NCBI RefSeq assembly: GCF_010389155.1
Contig: NC_057765.1
Location: 40,319,559 to 40,383,558 of the forward strand
Direction: 5' to 3'
DNA length: 64,000 nucleotides
Source: Erigeron canadensis
Taxonomy: Eukaryota; Streptophyta; Magnoliopsida; Asterales; Asteraceae
Under the pieces are notes generated by a model. The model worked only from the letters and a program-made list of their open reading frames with translations, made no database searches and was not told where the DNA came from. The translations under genes were made by a program, and so were the position numbers. How positions within the stretch are numbered: the first letter of the stretch is position 1; every line of letters begins with the position of its first letter. Below are positions 22,659-34,000 of the stretch, in pieces.

Positions 22659-25194
22659 TCAAGCCTTTTTATCGAGCTCTTCCAAAACTGCCCAAAGTTT
22701 AGGATCTTCATAATTTTCAATGAGAAGTGTAGGGTTTGCTGTTATTAGCATGTTTTCAGGATTTCTAGTGGTTAAGCCAACAACTGGCATTCCGGCAGCC
22801 ACACCAGCCTTTATCCCAGAAACTGAATCCTAAAAGCCAGAAAGATTAATTACTTTAAATGAGACAAACTCATTATCCAACTTGACACTCTAATTACTTA
22901 TGAAAAAGTGTCATTTCTAATTTTCTATAATCAATTTCGGCACTCTAATTGTTTATGAACTATTTTTTATTTTATCACACCCAATGCAATCTGTTTTTAC
23001 CCATTATCCAACTTGCACATCACTGCTATAACGCTATATATAAACAATCTAGAATAATTTCCAATTAAGAATACTATGAAAATGAATTAGTCGCATTATC
23101 TTGATAGCATGATGATGTAACTTTGACTACAAAACAGAAAATCTATACCTCACAGATGAAGGTATGCTCCTTTGACACGTTGAGAGCCTCAATTGCCTTT
23201 AGGTAAGGATCAGGTGCCGGCTTGGCATGCTCACACTCACCACCAATGATAACCAACTGGAAGAAATCAGTAAGACCGAGAGTTGAAATCATCAGCTCAG
23301 CATTTTCCCTAGGCGCATTTGTAACAGCTGCACGTTTCAACCCATGATCTTCAACCCATTTAGTTAATTTATATAGACCCTTTATGGGCTCTACCTTTTC
23401 CTTCACCAATCTGCATACGATATAAAAATCAGATATCGAATCAAAAGATACACACACACAGGTCGAAAATTTCAACAAAAAGCCTTACTTCCTGAAGTAT
23501 GCTTCTTTTTCTTCACAAAACTTTAAACCCCTTTCGATATCATCAGGAAAGAGGACAGCTGCAATGTCATCATTGTGTTTTCCGGCAATATTCTTTGAGA
23601 AGAAATCTTCATCTATTGGGACACCATTGTTGAAACCGATCTGTATACAAAAAAAACATATGTATCAGTGAATTCTATTTAGCGTTGTTAAAGAGAGAGA
23701 GAGTATCAACCTCTAGAAGCATTTCTCGAAAAGCAATGTGGTGGATGGGATCTGAATCCAAAAGGGTTCCATCAACATCAAACAATACCGCCTCAAGTGG
23801 AGCAAGCGCTGTAAATGCAGCTTTGCTGTTGCAATTAGGAATCAAATAATAGAAAAAAAAGAGTCAGTATTATGATTATCTCTATCTCTATCTCTACTAC
23901 ATTATAAAGCATTTGTTCCCTCCAATTTTTTCAATTAAGTAGTTGATAACCCCAAAATACTCCTTTCTTTTGTTCAATAATTTAAACATCTTCACTTAAG
24001 ATACCTATAATGTTGGAAGACTTAATGTCAAAACGTGTACATATATAAGTCAGTTTGTATAAATATGGGTCAGACATACTATTATAGTGTTTAATGGGTC
24101 ATTAGTAAAAAGGCTATTCAGTTTGGGCCTTAGGCCAACAAACCCTCTGTATATAAAATAAAGCCTTGTGTCGATTAGATAGAAATGTTGCCACAGTTAT
24201 CCTTCAGTTATACCGGTTCACTATGAAACACACCTGTTGGAAGCAACGATTCGATATGTATATATACTAGGATACGTATCGAACATGATCATCAGTTGTA
24301 TTACAAATTCTCTGTTAATATTAGTATTGTTATTATCATTATTCTCTCTCTATTTTCTATATCTGAATCTACAAAAACCTGTGATGAAGTTAACCAAGAA
24401 ACCGGTCACGGTTGGGATGAGAAATCGTCTCAATCAGACCTTACATATAATACCCTAAATGAAATTATTTACAACATACATCCCTAAACCTTTAAGATAA
24501 CTATCCATTTTACATCAATCATTTTTACATTAATACCCAACACTGCTACCACCCCCACCACCACCCATCGTGCGGACATTTGTCTAGTTAAATTATTATG
24601 TAAGACAATACCATTACAAGGATACATATATACAGAATATGAACAAAACCAAAATTATATAGATATATCTATCACCATAAATCCAACTATTTGTCCTAGG
24701 AAGAAAATATCCTTTATTTATAGGGGCTTCAAGGTCTATTTGCTTGTCATTATTACGTTTATATATGCTACAGCTTTGACAAACACATCTATACAAACAG
24801 CTCCTAAATAAAAGGTAAAGCGAACGAACGCATATTTAATGGTAATCATCCTACGTTGATAATTAATTACAACAAATCAATCAGCAGTTACTTAATTAAT
24901 TATAAAAATTATTATGAAGTATCGAAACCGAAATGATGAATATAGAAGCATTAGATCAGATAATAAAAACGATAATAGTAGATAAATAATTACGAACAGA
25001 ATAACAGAATTTGATTTTACATCACTATATTAACATCAACAACAACAACAACAATAATAATTATGGATTTCATATTCATAGAAAAGCAAAATCCTAATAA
25101 TAGTAATATAATACTCGTAATATAAAAAAGGTGAAAAAGAAGGAAGGGATGTTATAATAACCTGGTTTCTGAAATATCAGAAGAAACCGTCATC
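22659..25194 (-). CDS. SGPP: HAD-superfamily sugar phosphatase (SGPP type)
   Basis: Five exons: 25194-25163, 23825-23711, 23640-23489, 23410-23149 and 22829-22659. All have GT-AG borders and sum to 732 nt, giving 243 residues, the usual size of plant SGPP. HAD motif I is DVDGTLLDSD (Asp27, Asp29), motif II lies at AAVTNAPREN, motif III Lys in HAKPAPDPY, and motif IV EDSVSGIKAG at the exon 4/5 junction. The family is a subfamily I (capped) phosphatase that dephosphorylates small sugar phosphates such as glycerol-, mannose- or 2-deoxyglucose-phosphate, probably in the cytosol; substrate here is inferred. The start ATG gives MTVSSDISET. Intron 1 (1.3 kb) is swollen by a Helitron carrying a solo LTR. 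The gene looks intact. Confidence 0.93.
23891..24587 (+). mobile_element. Helitron in SGPP intron 1, split by an LTR
   Basis: The 5' end A|TCTCTACTACATTATAAAGC begins after a short (TCTCTA) repeat. The 3' end is a GTGCGGACATTTGT hairpin remnant followed by CTAG|T at 24584-24587, a canonical Helitron CTRR terminus before T. Without the inserted LTR and its duplicated 5 bp the element is about 257 bp. It lies antisense to the host gene. Confidence 0.72.
24011..24445 (+). mobile_element. Solo LTR nested in the Helitron
   Basis: It starts TGTTGGAAGACTTAATGTC, ends CAGACCTTACA, and is flanked by a perfect TATAA duplication (24006-24010, 24446-24450). A TATA-like CTGTATATAAAATAAAG lies inside. The flanks reconstitute uninterrupted Helitron sequence (CCTATAATACCC), matching the sister copy near 13186. 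It is a different LTR family from 12362-13071. Possibly Copia-like by size. Confidence 0.8.
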
Positions 25195-25360
25195 GTGCCG
25201 GGGGTTGTTGAAAGGAAGGAAGAAATTTCAAATCTGAAAAGTTAAAAAAAAGAAAAGAAAAAGGGCAACAAGAATAATATGGAAAGAAATTGGAATGTTG
25301 AAACGAATGTGCCGATCGACAGTGTCTGGCTGCCAATACAAGATGCAGATGCTAGAAGAG

Positions 25361-25373
25361 CTTTTTATATATA
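25361..25373 (-). promoter_or_regulatory. TATA box of SGPP
   Basis: TATATATAAAAAG on the minus strand lies about 170 bp upstream of the SGPP start codon, leaving a leader of roughly 135 nt. Confidence 0.6.
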
Positions 25374-25499
25374 ACACATGTGATGTGACATTTGTAGAAG
25401 GTTGACAAGTGTTGTTTCCTTTTTTCTTGCATTTCTTCCACGAAATTGTTGTTACTCCAAATAGCACATATACATTCATCGAATCATCGAATTTCAAAT

Positions 25500-26334
25500 A
25501 TTAATCAAAGTTTCTAAGTTTTAAACAGCTTAAAATTTGTAGTATTAAAATTAGTCTGTTTAAAATATAGTTTTTTTATGTTACAACAGAAAAAAATAAT
25601 CGCATGGGTCAAAACCCGGCCCGATCCGTGACTCGGTTTTGGATTTTAAGGGACATTTGTTATTCACTTGTCAAAACTCACCTGACCAGGCCCGAAACCC
25701 AACGGAGCAACAAAATACTTGACTTGACTCGTAACCTTATCGGGCAGGTCGGGTTGAGATGGGTTTGGACCGGGTTGCAAGTTTTCAGGTTATATGCTAA
25801 TCCCTACTTGAAAGCCTCGAAAGATTTCGTAAGGATGGTTAAAAAAACTTTAGTTTCTAATTTTAGTTCTAAACTCTAGTTTCAATTCCTAACCACAATC
25901 TCACCTCCAATCATTGTTTTTCTTCCAAACATATCATGTCACTAACATGTTAGAGAACACGAACTTACATAAAAGAATTATTCACACTTACAAAATGTAA
26001 ATCGTCTTGTCAACAACCTTTGTCCAATACAATTTAAAAAAAAAAATAGTTTCAATTTAAACATATAAGAGTTATATCTAATCAGAAATTTGTTGGACCT
26101 TTAACCCCTATTACCCAACACTTATACAATGATACTTTTAGACGTCTTTAATTGTTTAGTTATGTGACACATCATGTACTAAAAAAATCTTTAAATTCTT
26201 AAAATCATCACCCATTATAAATTCTCTAAAACATTTATGATACAAACATCTTTCTTTACATATTCTTACAAATTTCCCATATATACTATGATTGATTAAG
26301 AAAATATATTTAACTGGATATAATAGTGCATTCT
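25500..26334. other. Intergenic gap
   Basis: Between SGPP and the PCR gene. A stretch rich in GGCCCGA/CGGGTT words (25605-25790) looks like a common dispersed plant repeat. No gene is supported. Confidence 0.45.
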
Positions 26335-28193
26335 TTATCTTGACATCTCTTGTACAGGAGGTGCTTGTGGATATATTGTAGCCATTGCTTGTCTATACCT
26401 TTCCTTATTTCTCCCCCATCCTACAAAAATACCAAAAAAAAAAACAAAAACATATATAAACCACATATACATATATATATATTGAAAAATTATTTTGAGA
26501 ACTCTTTTTTTGGCGAGAACCTTTGAGAAGTTTTCAAATCAAGCCCAACCGATGACTATTCTTTACATGAAAATTGTTTTTTGATTGTTTTCTGAATAAC
26601 TTATGTATAAATTTGAAGTTTATAATTGTGTAGAGGCATGGATTATCATCCGTTATACAATTATGTGGAGACTTGGATTCTTGATCACATGTGCATGAAT
26701 ATTGCTATGATTACATGTGATCGACTTGCATACATGTGATTATAGCAATATTCATGCACATGTGATCAAGAATCCAAATCTCCACATAATTGTATAACGG
26801 ATGATAATCCATGCCTCTACACAATTATAAACTTCAAAATTATACATAAGTTATTCAGAAAACAATCAAAAAACAATTTTCATGTAAAGAACAATAATCG
26901 GTTGGGCATGATTTGAAAAGTTCTCAAAGGTTCTCGCAAAAAAAAGGTTCTCAAAATAACTTTATATATATATATATATGAGGAAATCATAGGTGTGTTG
27001 CTTTCACCTACCTAGCATCTCCCTTTCACCCAAAGAATTCAACATATACGGGTAGGGATAAATATACAACAAAATTTTACCATCTACAACAAATGCATAT
27101 ATTTTATTGCGCAGAGTATAACTGTATATTGCATGCATTGTTGGAGTGTCGCAAATTAAATATCGTTAAAAGACTAACAGAATTTTTTATTAAAAACTTG
27201 CAGCAAATCTTTTTACCATGTAGATGTTTTAATTAATGGAGTGTCGCAAATTAAATGAGTATAGTTCAATGTAAAATCTAAAAATGGTACCTTGAAAAAC
27301 AATTAGTCCTTGGTGCTCAAGTTGACGATATTGTTGACACAAGGCACATTGGTGACAAAAAAGATGAATGCAGTAATCGCTCAACAAGCTTCCTTTCAAA
27401 TGCCACTGTCTTCTGATTTTAGTGCGATAAAGGCCATTGTAGAAAGTTGCTAAAATGAAACCAACGACACACCCTTGATAGCCCATGGACCCGAAACATT
27501 GATGTCGAAAAAGAAAAAACCATATAAAGTCCACGAGTTCCATAAATCCAATGTGTATTATGTATAGAAAGCAATATAGCGCTCCTGGTTCGCTCCAAAC
27601 TATAATACGTTGTTTAATTAGTGACAATTGGGATCATTTTTTCTTTTTCTTTTTTTTTTTCTTTTTGACAATTTGTCATAATGTGTTACATCTAGGTAGA
27701 ATAGTTTTCTTTGAAAAAGCTTACTTGTTTCCCCTTCATTAACAATTTCCGCAATCTTTCCAAATGCAACACATGGGCAAAGAAGTACCAAGAAACCTAA
27801 TCAAACGTATGAGAAACATAATTCGAATAACAAATACAGTATGTTTTATGTATGAAAAATGCTTGAATATATAAATATTCTAGCTAGATTTTAATAATTT
27901 TGTTTTCAAGAATTCTTACATATTTTAATATCGGAGAAACAATCAAAAAGACCAATTGCCCAACTATGTCTTTGATTAAGGTAGTGTATAGATTCCTGGC
28001 CCATGATGAAAGCTGGTGGAGGATAAGGAGGAGGAAGGCCGGCGGAATGTGGCCAATAATACATAGGTGCCATTGGGTTGCCGTTTTCCATTGGTGCTGG
28101 TAACGGAGATTGGTGGTTGATTTCCGCCGTTGGTGGAAGGGCTTGAGGTGCATTTCGTTGGTGGATTTGAGATTGATTTGGCTCTTCCTTCAT
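26335..28193 (-). CDS. PLAC8 / PLANT CADMIUM RESISTANCE family protein
   Basis: Exons 28193-27920, 27796-27725, 27599-27291 and 26420-26335, all GT-AG, total 741 nt (246 residues). After a Pro-rich N-terminus (about residues 1-75) comes WAIGLFDCFSDIKI and the family signature CFLVLLCPC (Cys92-Cys100, a CLxxxxCPC motif), then AFGKIAEIVNEGET, YRTKIRRQWHLKG and the Cys-rich FCHQCALCQQYRQLEHQG. The last exon gives GWGRNKERYRQ. PCR proteins form small plasma-membrane complexes moving divalent metals or controlling organ size; which applies here is unknown. Between GALYCFLYIIH and YRTK there is an extra hydrophobic stretch of roughly 28 residues compared with relatives I remember. I found no in-frame intron to remove it. 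The last intron (870 bp) contains a large foldback. Confidence 0.85.
26486..26963. repeat. Long foldback MITE with about 230-bp arms
   Basis: The whole 478 bp is one inverted repeat. TTATTTTGAGAAC (left) and its reverse complement (right) start the arms, and matching continues through GCATGGATTATCATCCGTTA / TAACGGATGATAATCCATGC and ATATTGCTATGATTACATGT up to a loop of about 10-20 bases near 26725. Only scattered mismatches are visible. It is flanked by (TA)n, so the target duplication cannot be read. It lies within the last intron of the PCR gene. Confidence 0.92.
27055..27150. repeat. ACAAC-family MITE, partial copy 3
   Basis: Shares ACAACAAAATTTTACCATCT, the TTTATTGC core and TGCATGCATTGTTG with the copy at 8421-8538. 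The right end is missing. Confidence 0.5.
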
Positions 28194-28235
28194 TGTTTCA
28201 TTCGAAGAAAACAAAGAACATTATTATTTACGTGA

Positions 28236-28249
28236 CCATATATAAATAT
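28236..28249 (-). promoter_or_regulatory. TATA box of the PCR gene
   Basis: ATATTTATATATGG on the minus strand is about 45-55 bp upstream of the PCR start codon, implying a very short leader. Confidence 0.55.
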
Positions 28250-28793
28250 GTAATGTTTGGCCAAAAAAGTTGATTCTAAAGAGGTAGATTCATATTTATC
28301 CTTGAAAACAAATTTGAAAATTGTTTATTGTATGTAGAGGAAAAAAAATGATTTAAGCAATCCGTTGAATATGTGCCTTTGAACAAACAACCTATTTGTA
28401 CGAAATACATATTGCCATGAATAAAAATACTCGTAACAAGTATATAAACAATCAACAACTAATAAATAACCAATCACTACAAAAATAGTCATCCATATAT
28501 TACAACTTAAAATTGAATTATAAAACAGGATTTTGTTAATAATAACGCTAATGACTATATATATATATATATATATAGCCTGCTAGAGTTGTAACAAATT
28601 CCTAAAAAATAAACGTTGTAAAAAATGAGCTAAAAAATTAAGGCTCTTCCAAAAGAGGAGTATAGTTATGATATGGCCATCGTTGTGCCATCATTCCAAG
28701 CCCTACAGGTACTTTCATGCTTTGAAGTTTGTTACAATAAGGAGTTGGATAATCTGGTAATCTTGTAGACCACTGAAGTTCATATTCACAATA

Positions 28794-29231
28794 TCATAGG
28801 ACTATGTATACGTACTCGACCAAGATATTCTTCTCCATATCGGCCCGTGCAAGAGTTTCAGAAGGATATTTTTTCTCAAACTCTTCCAACGACTTCACAT
28901 AAAACTCGACTCCTCCATATTCCTTGGTGATCATCCGCAAGCCATAATCACCGTTTTTTTCTAACGAATAGTCTGGCTTGAAATAAGCATCAACGAAAAA
29001 ACAGAACTCAAAAAGGAGGATGCTGAATACCCAAGCCCCAGTTAGTATAACCAATAGTTTACATATGGTGTATAGTCTCCTTGAGTTGTCTAGGTCGAAT
29101 GGCTCGTACACGTTTCTTGATTTTATGAGTTCTTCGTCGTAACCGGCGTTTCTTGCCTTCTTGACTGCCTTGTCGTAACCGGGAGAAGAGACCGATGACA
29201 TAGGTAGCATATGCCCGTTACTCCTATCCAT
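28794..29231 (-). CDS. Unrecognised one-pass membrane protein
   Basis: A single-exon frame of 145 residues beginning MDRSNGHMLPMSSVSSPGYD. Residues 1-55 are hydrophilic and charged, one strong membrane segment (KLLVILTGAWVFSILLFEFC) spans about 60-80, and the C-terminal half is charged (FEKKYPSETLARADMEKN). I do not recognise the family. A TATA box at 29321-29330 supports it as a real transcription unit. The TGA stop at 28796-28794 is followed in the same frame by 51 further codons (QWSTRLPDYPTPYCNKLQ, then QRWPYHNYTPLLEEP) and a TAA at 28640-28638. The extension looks compositionally coding, so the TGA may be a premature stop, or a 39-nt GT...AG tract across it may be skipped, although that is too short for a normal plant intron. 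Confidence 0.6.
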   Translation of the reverse strand: MDRSNGHMLPMSSVSSPGYDKAVKKARNAGYDEELIKSRNVYEPFDLDNSRRLYTICKLLVILTGAWVFSILLFEFCFFVDAYFKPDYSLEKNGDYGLRMITKEYGGVEFYVKSLEEFEKKYPSETLARADMEKNILVEYVYIVL

Positions 29232-29320
29232 GCCGAAACAAATCCTATGTATCTTGAGAGAAAAGAAAAATTAAGTATGTATCGATTTTTTGAATGGTGA
29301 AACTAAGGCAAATCGTTGGG

Positions 29321-29330
29321 TTTATATAAA
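29321..29330 (-). promoter_or_regulatory. TATA box of the unknown membrane protein gene
   Basis: TTTATATAAA, about 90 bp upstream of the start codon on the minus strand. Confidence 0.55.
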
Positions 29331-29339
29331 GGTAAAAAC

Positions 29340-31006
29340 TAACTTAATCCTAACCCACTACTAATTCTACTTTCATATTTGTCGAAATAAACCCTTTTAA
29401 AGTTATCTTTTATCATATTTCATCCTAAATAGTTAAACATTATTTAAGTTGATTTAATTTAATCAATAATTCTTTTCAAATATACAAAAGAAAATCTTAA
29501 GTTTTTAATTCAAATAATTACTCTAAATATAATTAAAAGTTACGTAAAGAAAATTTTTATAAGAGCATTTCTAGCTTATATAGTGAATATCAACAGTTTA
29601 AGAATTTAAGACTATGAATCTTTATCGTTATATATACCAAAAAGGCAACTGACCTAACATCAATTGACCAATCACAATTCTCAATTTCTCGAAATTAATT
29701 AAATCAACACATGTTTAAATTAATTTACATTTTTTTGTTTTCCATCACCAATTTACACATTCAACCCAATTTAAAAATAATTAATACTTTATTGCATAAT
29801 ATCTATCAAATAACAAAATATAGCTAAAAGTTAGGAATGTTACATACTTATATCAATACCTTTATTTTCATATTATTAACTGTGATCAAGTTTAATTGTC
29901 ATAATTAGTAATTGTAATTAGACTATAATTAAGACAATCATTATTGTTATTAAATTGTAATCAAACTATCATTAACAATCATGTCTAATGAAAATAAAAG
30001 TATCTTTTTTGTAAGATATCAATGAAAACTCGGTCAATAGTGTAATCAAAATTAAGATATTACTTTTCTATAATAATAGTTTGTATGAAGAAAACTTTTT
30101 TACATCATCCATCCTTAATATAATTTAGCATTCAATATTAACATTTGAAAATCTCAATTTATTTAAAAGTATATATTTTTACATTTAGCATATAAGTTCT
30201 TTTCCCAATATATTAACTCATATATTGATAATGTTGTAAAACCCGTATATTTGACATGGGTCTAAAATCTCGTATGAATATGAAATATATAGTTTATAAA
30301 TGTCTAATTTTTAAAAGATGTAAATATATAATATATAGAAAAAATTTGGATTGAATATGGTGGGCTAGCAAAAGATACTATTTCGTTTATATGTATCGCT
30401 TTCTATATAGATGATGAATACTGTTCGGAATTGTGTGTTTCTATAAGTACATAACAGTCTAAAACTCACTAATAAAAAAACCGTTTTTTTGTGTGGCAGA
30501 GGCGATCAAAAGAAACACACATAACCACATTAGCAAGTTAGACAACAAAGCATTTAAAAACGCAAACAAATGGTACACAATTTTCTTTTAGGGTGGAAAT
30601 GAGGATTTCGCTTAATGTAAAACTAGGTTACCCCTGGCAACTATATTTCAAGTCTCCATGGATCATTTCTGTGCAAATGCTAGGAATTTTTCAAAAACCG
30701 GTGTCTGCAAGTGCTAAAAGTACGGGTGGTTAGGAAGAACAATCGTTACCACCACACACAGTATTTGCTCACTGAGTGGATCAAAAGAAAATACAGACTA
30801 TACAGCTGAAGAAAATAAAAGAGATAGAGACCGATAATTAAGTTAGGATAACAAGATAAATATTAAATACAATAGTTAAGTTCCTGAAACTGTGTTTTTA
30901 TACACACTCAACAAGAACATTGTTATGTTGATAACTGGTAAGCATACACAGATCCAACATCAATTGAACAAAAAATGGGTCTCAGAAACACACCATCAAA
31001 TCAGAG
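29340..31006. other. Intergenic gap
   Basis: Very AT-rich, with no coding frame of note. The last few hundred bases are probably the 3' UTR of the tetraspanin gene. Confidence 0.45.
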
Positions 31007-34000
31007 TTACATGATGGTGCAACGGCTTTTCTCCTCGGTTGGTTGTGTGTTGCCCTGCTGATACCTGTTTGACTCGTTCGGGTTGTATGTGAACTCGGCC
31101 GTATCAAGCCCATACTGCTCAATAGAAATATAAAACAAAGTTTAATTGTTGACATCTTTTTCCTTAGGTACGGTTCTTTGTTCATGTCAAAAGGACAGAA
31201 CCAAAAAGAATTAGGTCAAACATGTTGAAGGTTGTCAGGTTAGCTTTAAATGTATAACACCTCCAAACCATGTTATTTAGAGGTTCAAATAAATATTAAA
31301 CTGACAAGACTTTTCTAGTTATAATTATATGAAGAGTAAAACATGTCCTTTTAATATTTGCAGATTCTGTTTGGTGCAAGTGGCATGCCATTCACGATGA
31401 CATGCAACCAAGAGGTGGGAGAATGGGATTGATGGAGGGTCGCATTATGGGTCAATGAAGGATGAGTCAGAAACGACATATTTGTCCAAATCTTTTCGAC
31501 TTTTTTTTTCAAATAAACTTCCCAAGACTTGTAATGATGATTAAATCCACAAATTTTCAGTAATAGACTCCGGTTCTTAGATTAAAATTTACGTTTTAGA
31601 GATAAACTTCAGGTGGCTTTCAACCTTCTTTCATTTTTAGCCGATCTTTTTAAATTTGACCCATTAGAGGTAAAAGCATAACCCAAATCGACCCTTTCAC
31701 AGCATAACAGGTTGCAATTTCCACTTCAACTTATTAGACGGACTGAGCAGGCAAGGTCATATCAGAAATATTTTACACCTTCTAAACACTAAGATTATAC
31801 ACACCTTTTCCCTCATTCGTGTACTCCACGCATCATTTCTGCTTGGACGACTATCAAGAGTCCCAGTAACAGGAATACCCGTCGCAGGCGCTGGTTGCCT
31901 ACTTATCAATGGTTGACGTTGTTGCCTGGGGCCAGCTATGTATTCATCATCACTATCATAATCAGCTGGACTATTTGCAGCCCGGACCATAAGAGCTAAC
32001 AAGAATACAAGAACCTACAAATCCATATATGATCCATACTAAAATTCAACGCCGCTAACTATAATACTCAGTACTCACATATAGAAGATCAACTCATTCA
32101 TAAGTAAATGGGTCCAATTACCAGCCAATAAAAACCAAGGAAAATTTCATATATGTCCCTACAAAACCTTAAAATATCATCCATATATATATACATATAC
32201 TTCTAAATGACTAAAATATCATATATATATATATATCCCTCAAAAACTGCTAAGAAAAGTCAGTTATTTCTGTTGACACTTGTCATTTTGATGAACACTA
32301 GATAAAAATGTTATTTAATACATCAACTGACAAAAATGAGAAGTTTTGAGATTTTTTAAGAATTTAATATTAATTTAATTATTTATTTGGATATATAAGA
32401 GATATTAATGCATATTAAGATATATAATATTTTGAAAATTAAAAAGATACATACAATATTTTGAATTTTTGTTGGGGACATATATGAAATTCTTCCTAGA
32501 TACTATTCACATACTGTTTTTGTTATCACGAGGGCACGACATAAGATTAAATATCTCACCTCCAATATAACCGCCCCAAGGGCTACCCATCTGCATACTT
32601 TCCAATTTTTCTTTAGAAATCCATATATCATGTCGAAATCTCCAGTTTTGTCTACTGGTATCTCCTGGGAAGGAAACATTCATATTCAGGTATTCAGAAA
32701 AATAAGATATATCATGTAGAAATTAAAGCAGCATTTGAAAGAAAACTCACGGCTCTCCAGCTTTTGTCAAAGAAGATGAAAGCAGCACATCCCACTTCAG
32801 CAATAATTAACAAGATCACAAGAAGAGAGTACTGTGTATGCTTAAGGAAATTAACTACATACATATGCAACACACGTATAGGGGCAACAATTAAAACTGA
32901 CAGACGAAACAGGTAAATTTTAATTAAAACTAGCTAAACTACTCAAACAATTTAATAGTAGTCCAAAGATATGCACTCAATACTTGCACACAATTACACT
33001 GTGTCATGCAAGAATGATAATCAGACAACAGCATTTGTAAACGTACTATTAGTACTATTATAATACGTAGGCGATAAGATTAGTATAAAGACAAAAAGAA
33101 AATGTTGGCGCAATAGTTGGCCAACCCAAGCAAACATGCTCATTTTGGAACTCTCTTAACTTGTCACCAACCTGTTCATTATGTCACCTATTATCACAGT
33201 ATAGGCTTCACTTGTATAAATTTAATGATTATTAGGTCATTATGCTTTACTTCACATTAAAGACATTTATAAGGAAGTCAAAATAAAGGATACACAAGTA
33301 AGGCAGCATCCACTTCGAGTTGCTGCTCCAATGCAACCAAAACAAGATATGACAAGCAGAGCTGCACCAATGCCAATGAATAGATAAATGAACCTGCATA
33401 GAAGGGGCAATATTGGTTACTATAGTAATAGGACTCTGAAACTAGCTGTAGCCCTAAAAGCAAAATGTAGCTGGTAAGCCTAACAAACCGAAAAACATAT
33501 GGCATGCTTCAGTCAATGAGTTGTAGAAAATACGACATATGTTAATAGTAATTCATAACTCCGCATATTTGTTTCAAGAAGTTGAATAATGTCACCAAGT
33601 TAAAGAAGAATTCAACTAGGCTGTAGCACAGAGAATCAATTGGTCTTCTTCATAATATCTGATCCACAAGTAATGTTTTTAACAAAATAGGCCAGAGGCA
33701 CATACAGAGTGTAGAGGCCGTCAAAAATAGGTACGAGGACCTTGAAAACAGTAGTCAGTGGGTCATAATAGAAAGTTCCTAGTAAATAAATCTTATATAA
33801 GACACTACAGTTGATACAACAATCATACAGTACAACTATATTCAAGTACAACACTTGTAAAACAATAAAACTAAGATGGTAATAATTGAACAAAATAAAA
33901 TGCAGCCAACTCAGTCTCACAGTGACAGTTCACTCAGCAATTGCAAGTCGTAAAAGTGGTGATGAATTTGCAGATTTGCTCACGGAATGTTGTGGTCTTG

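Noticed and set aside
25604..25879. Plus-strand 91-codon frame rich in Arg/Thr
   Set aside because: It lies in a GGCCCGA/CGGGTT-type dispersed repeat. No family similarity.
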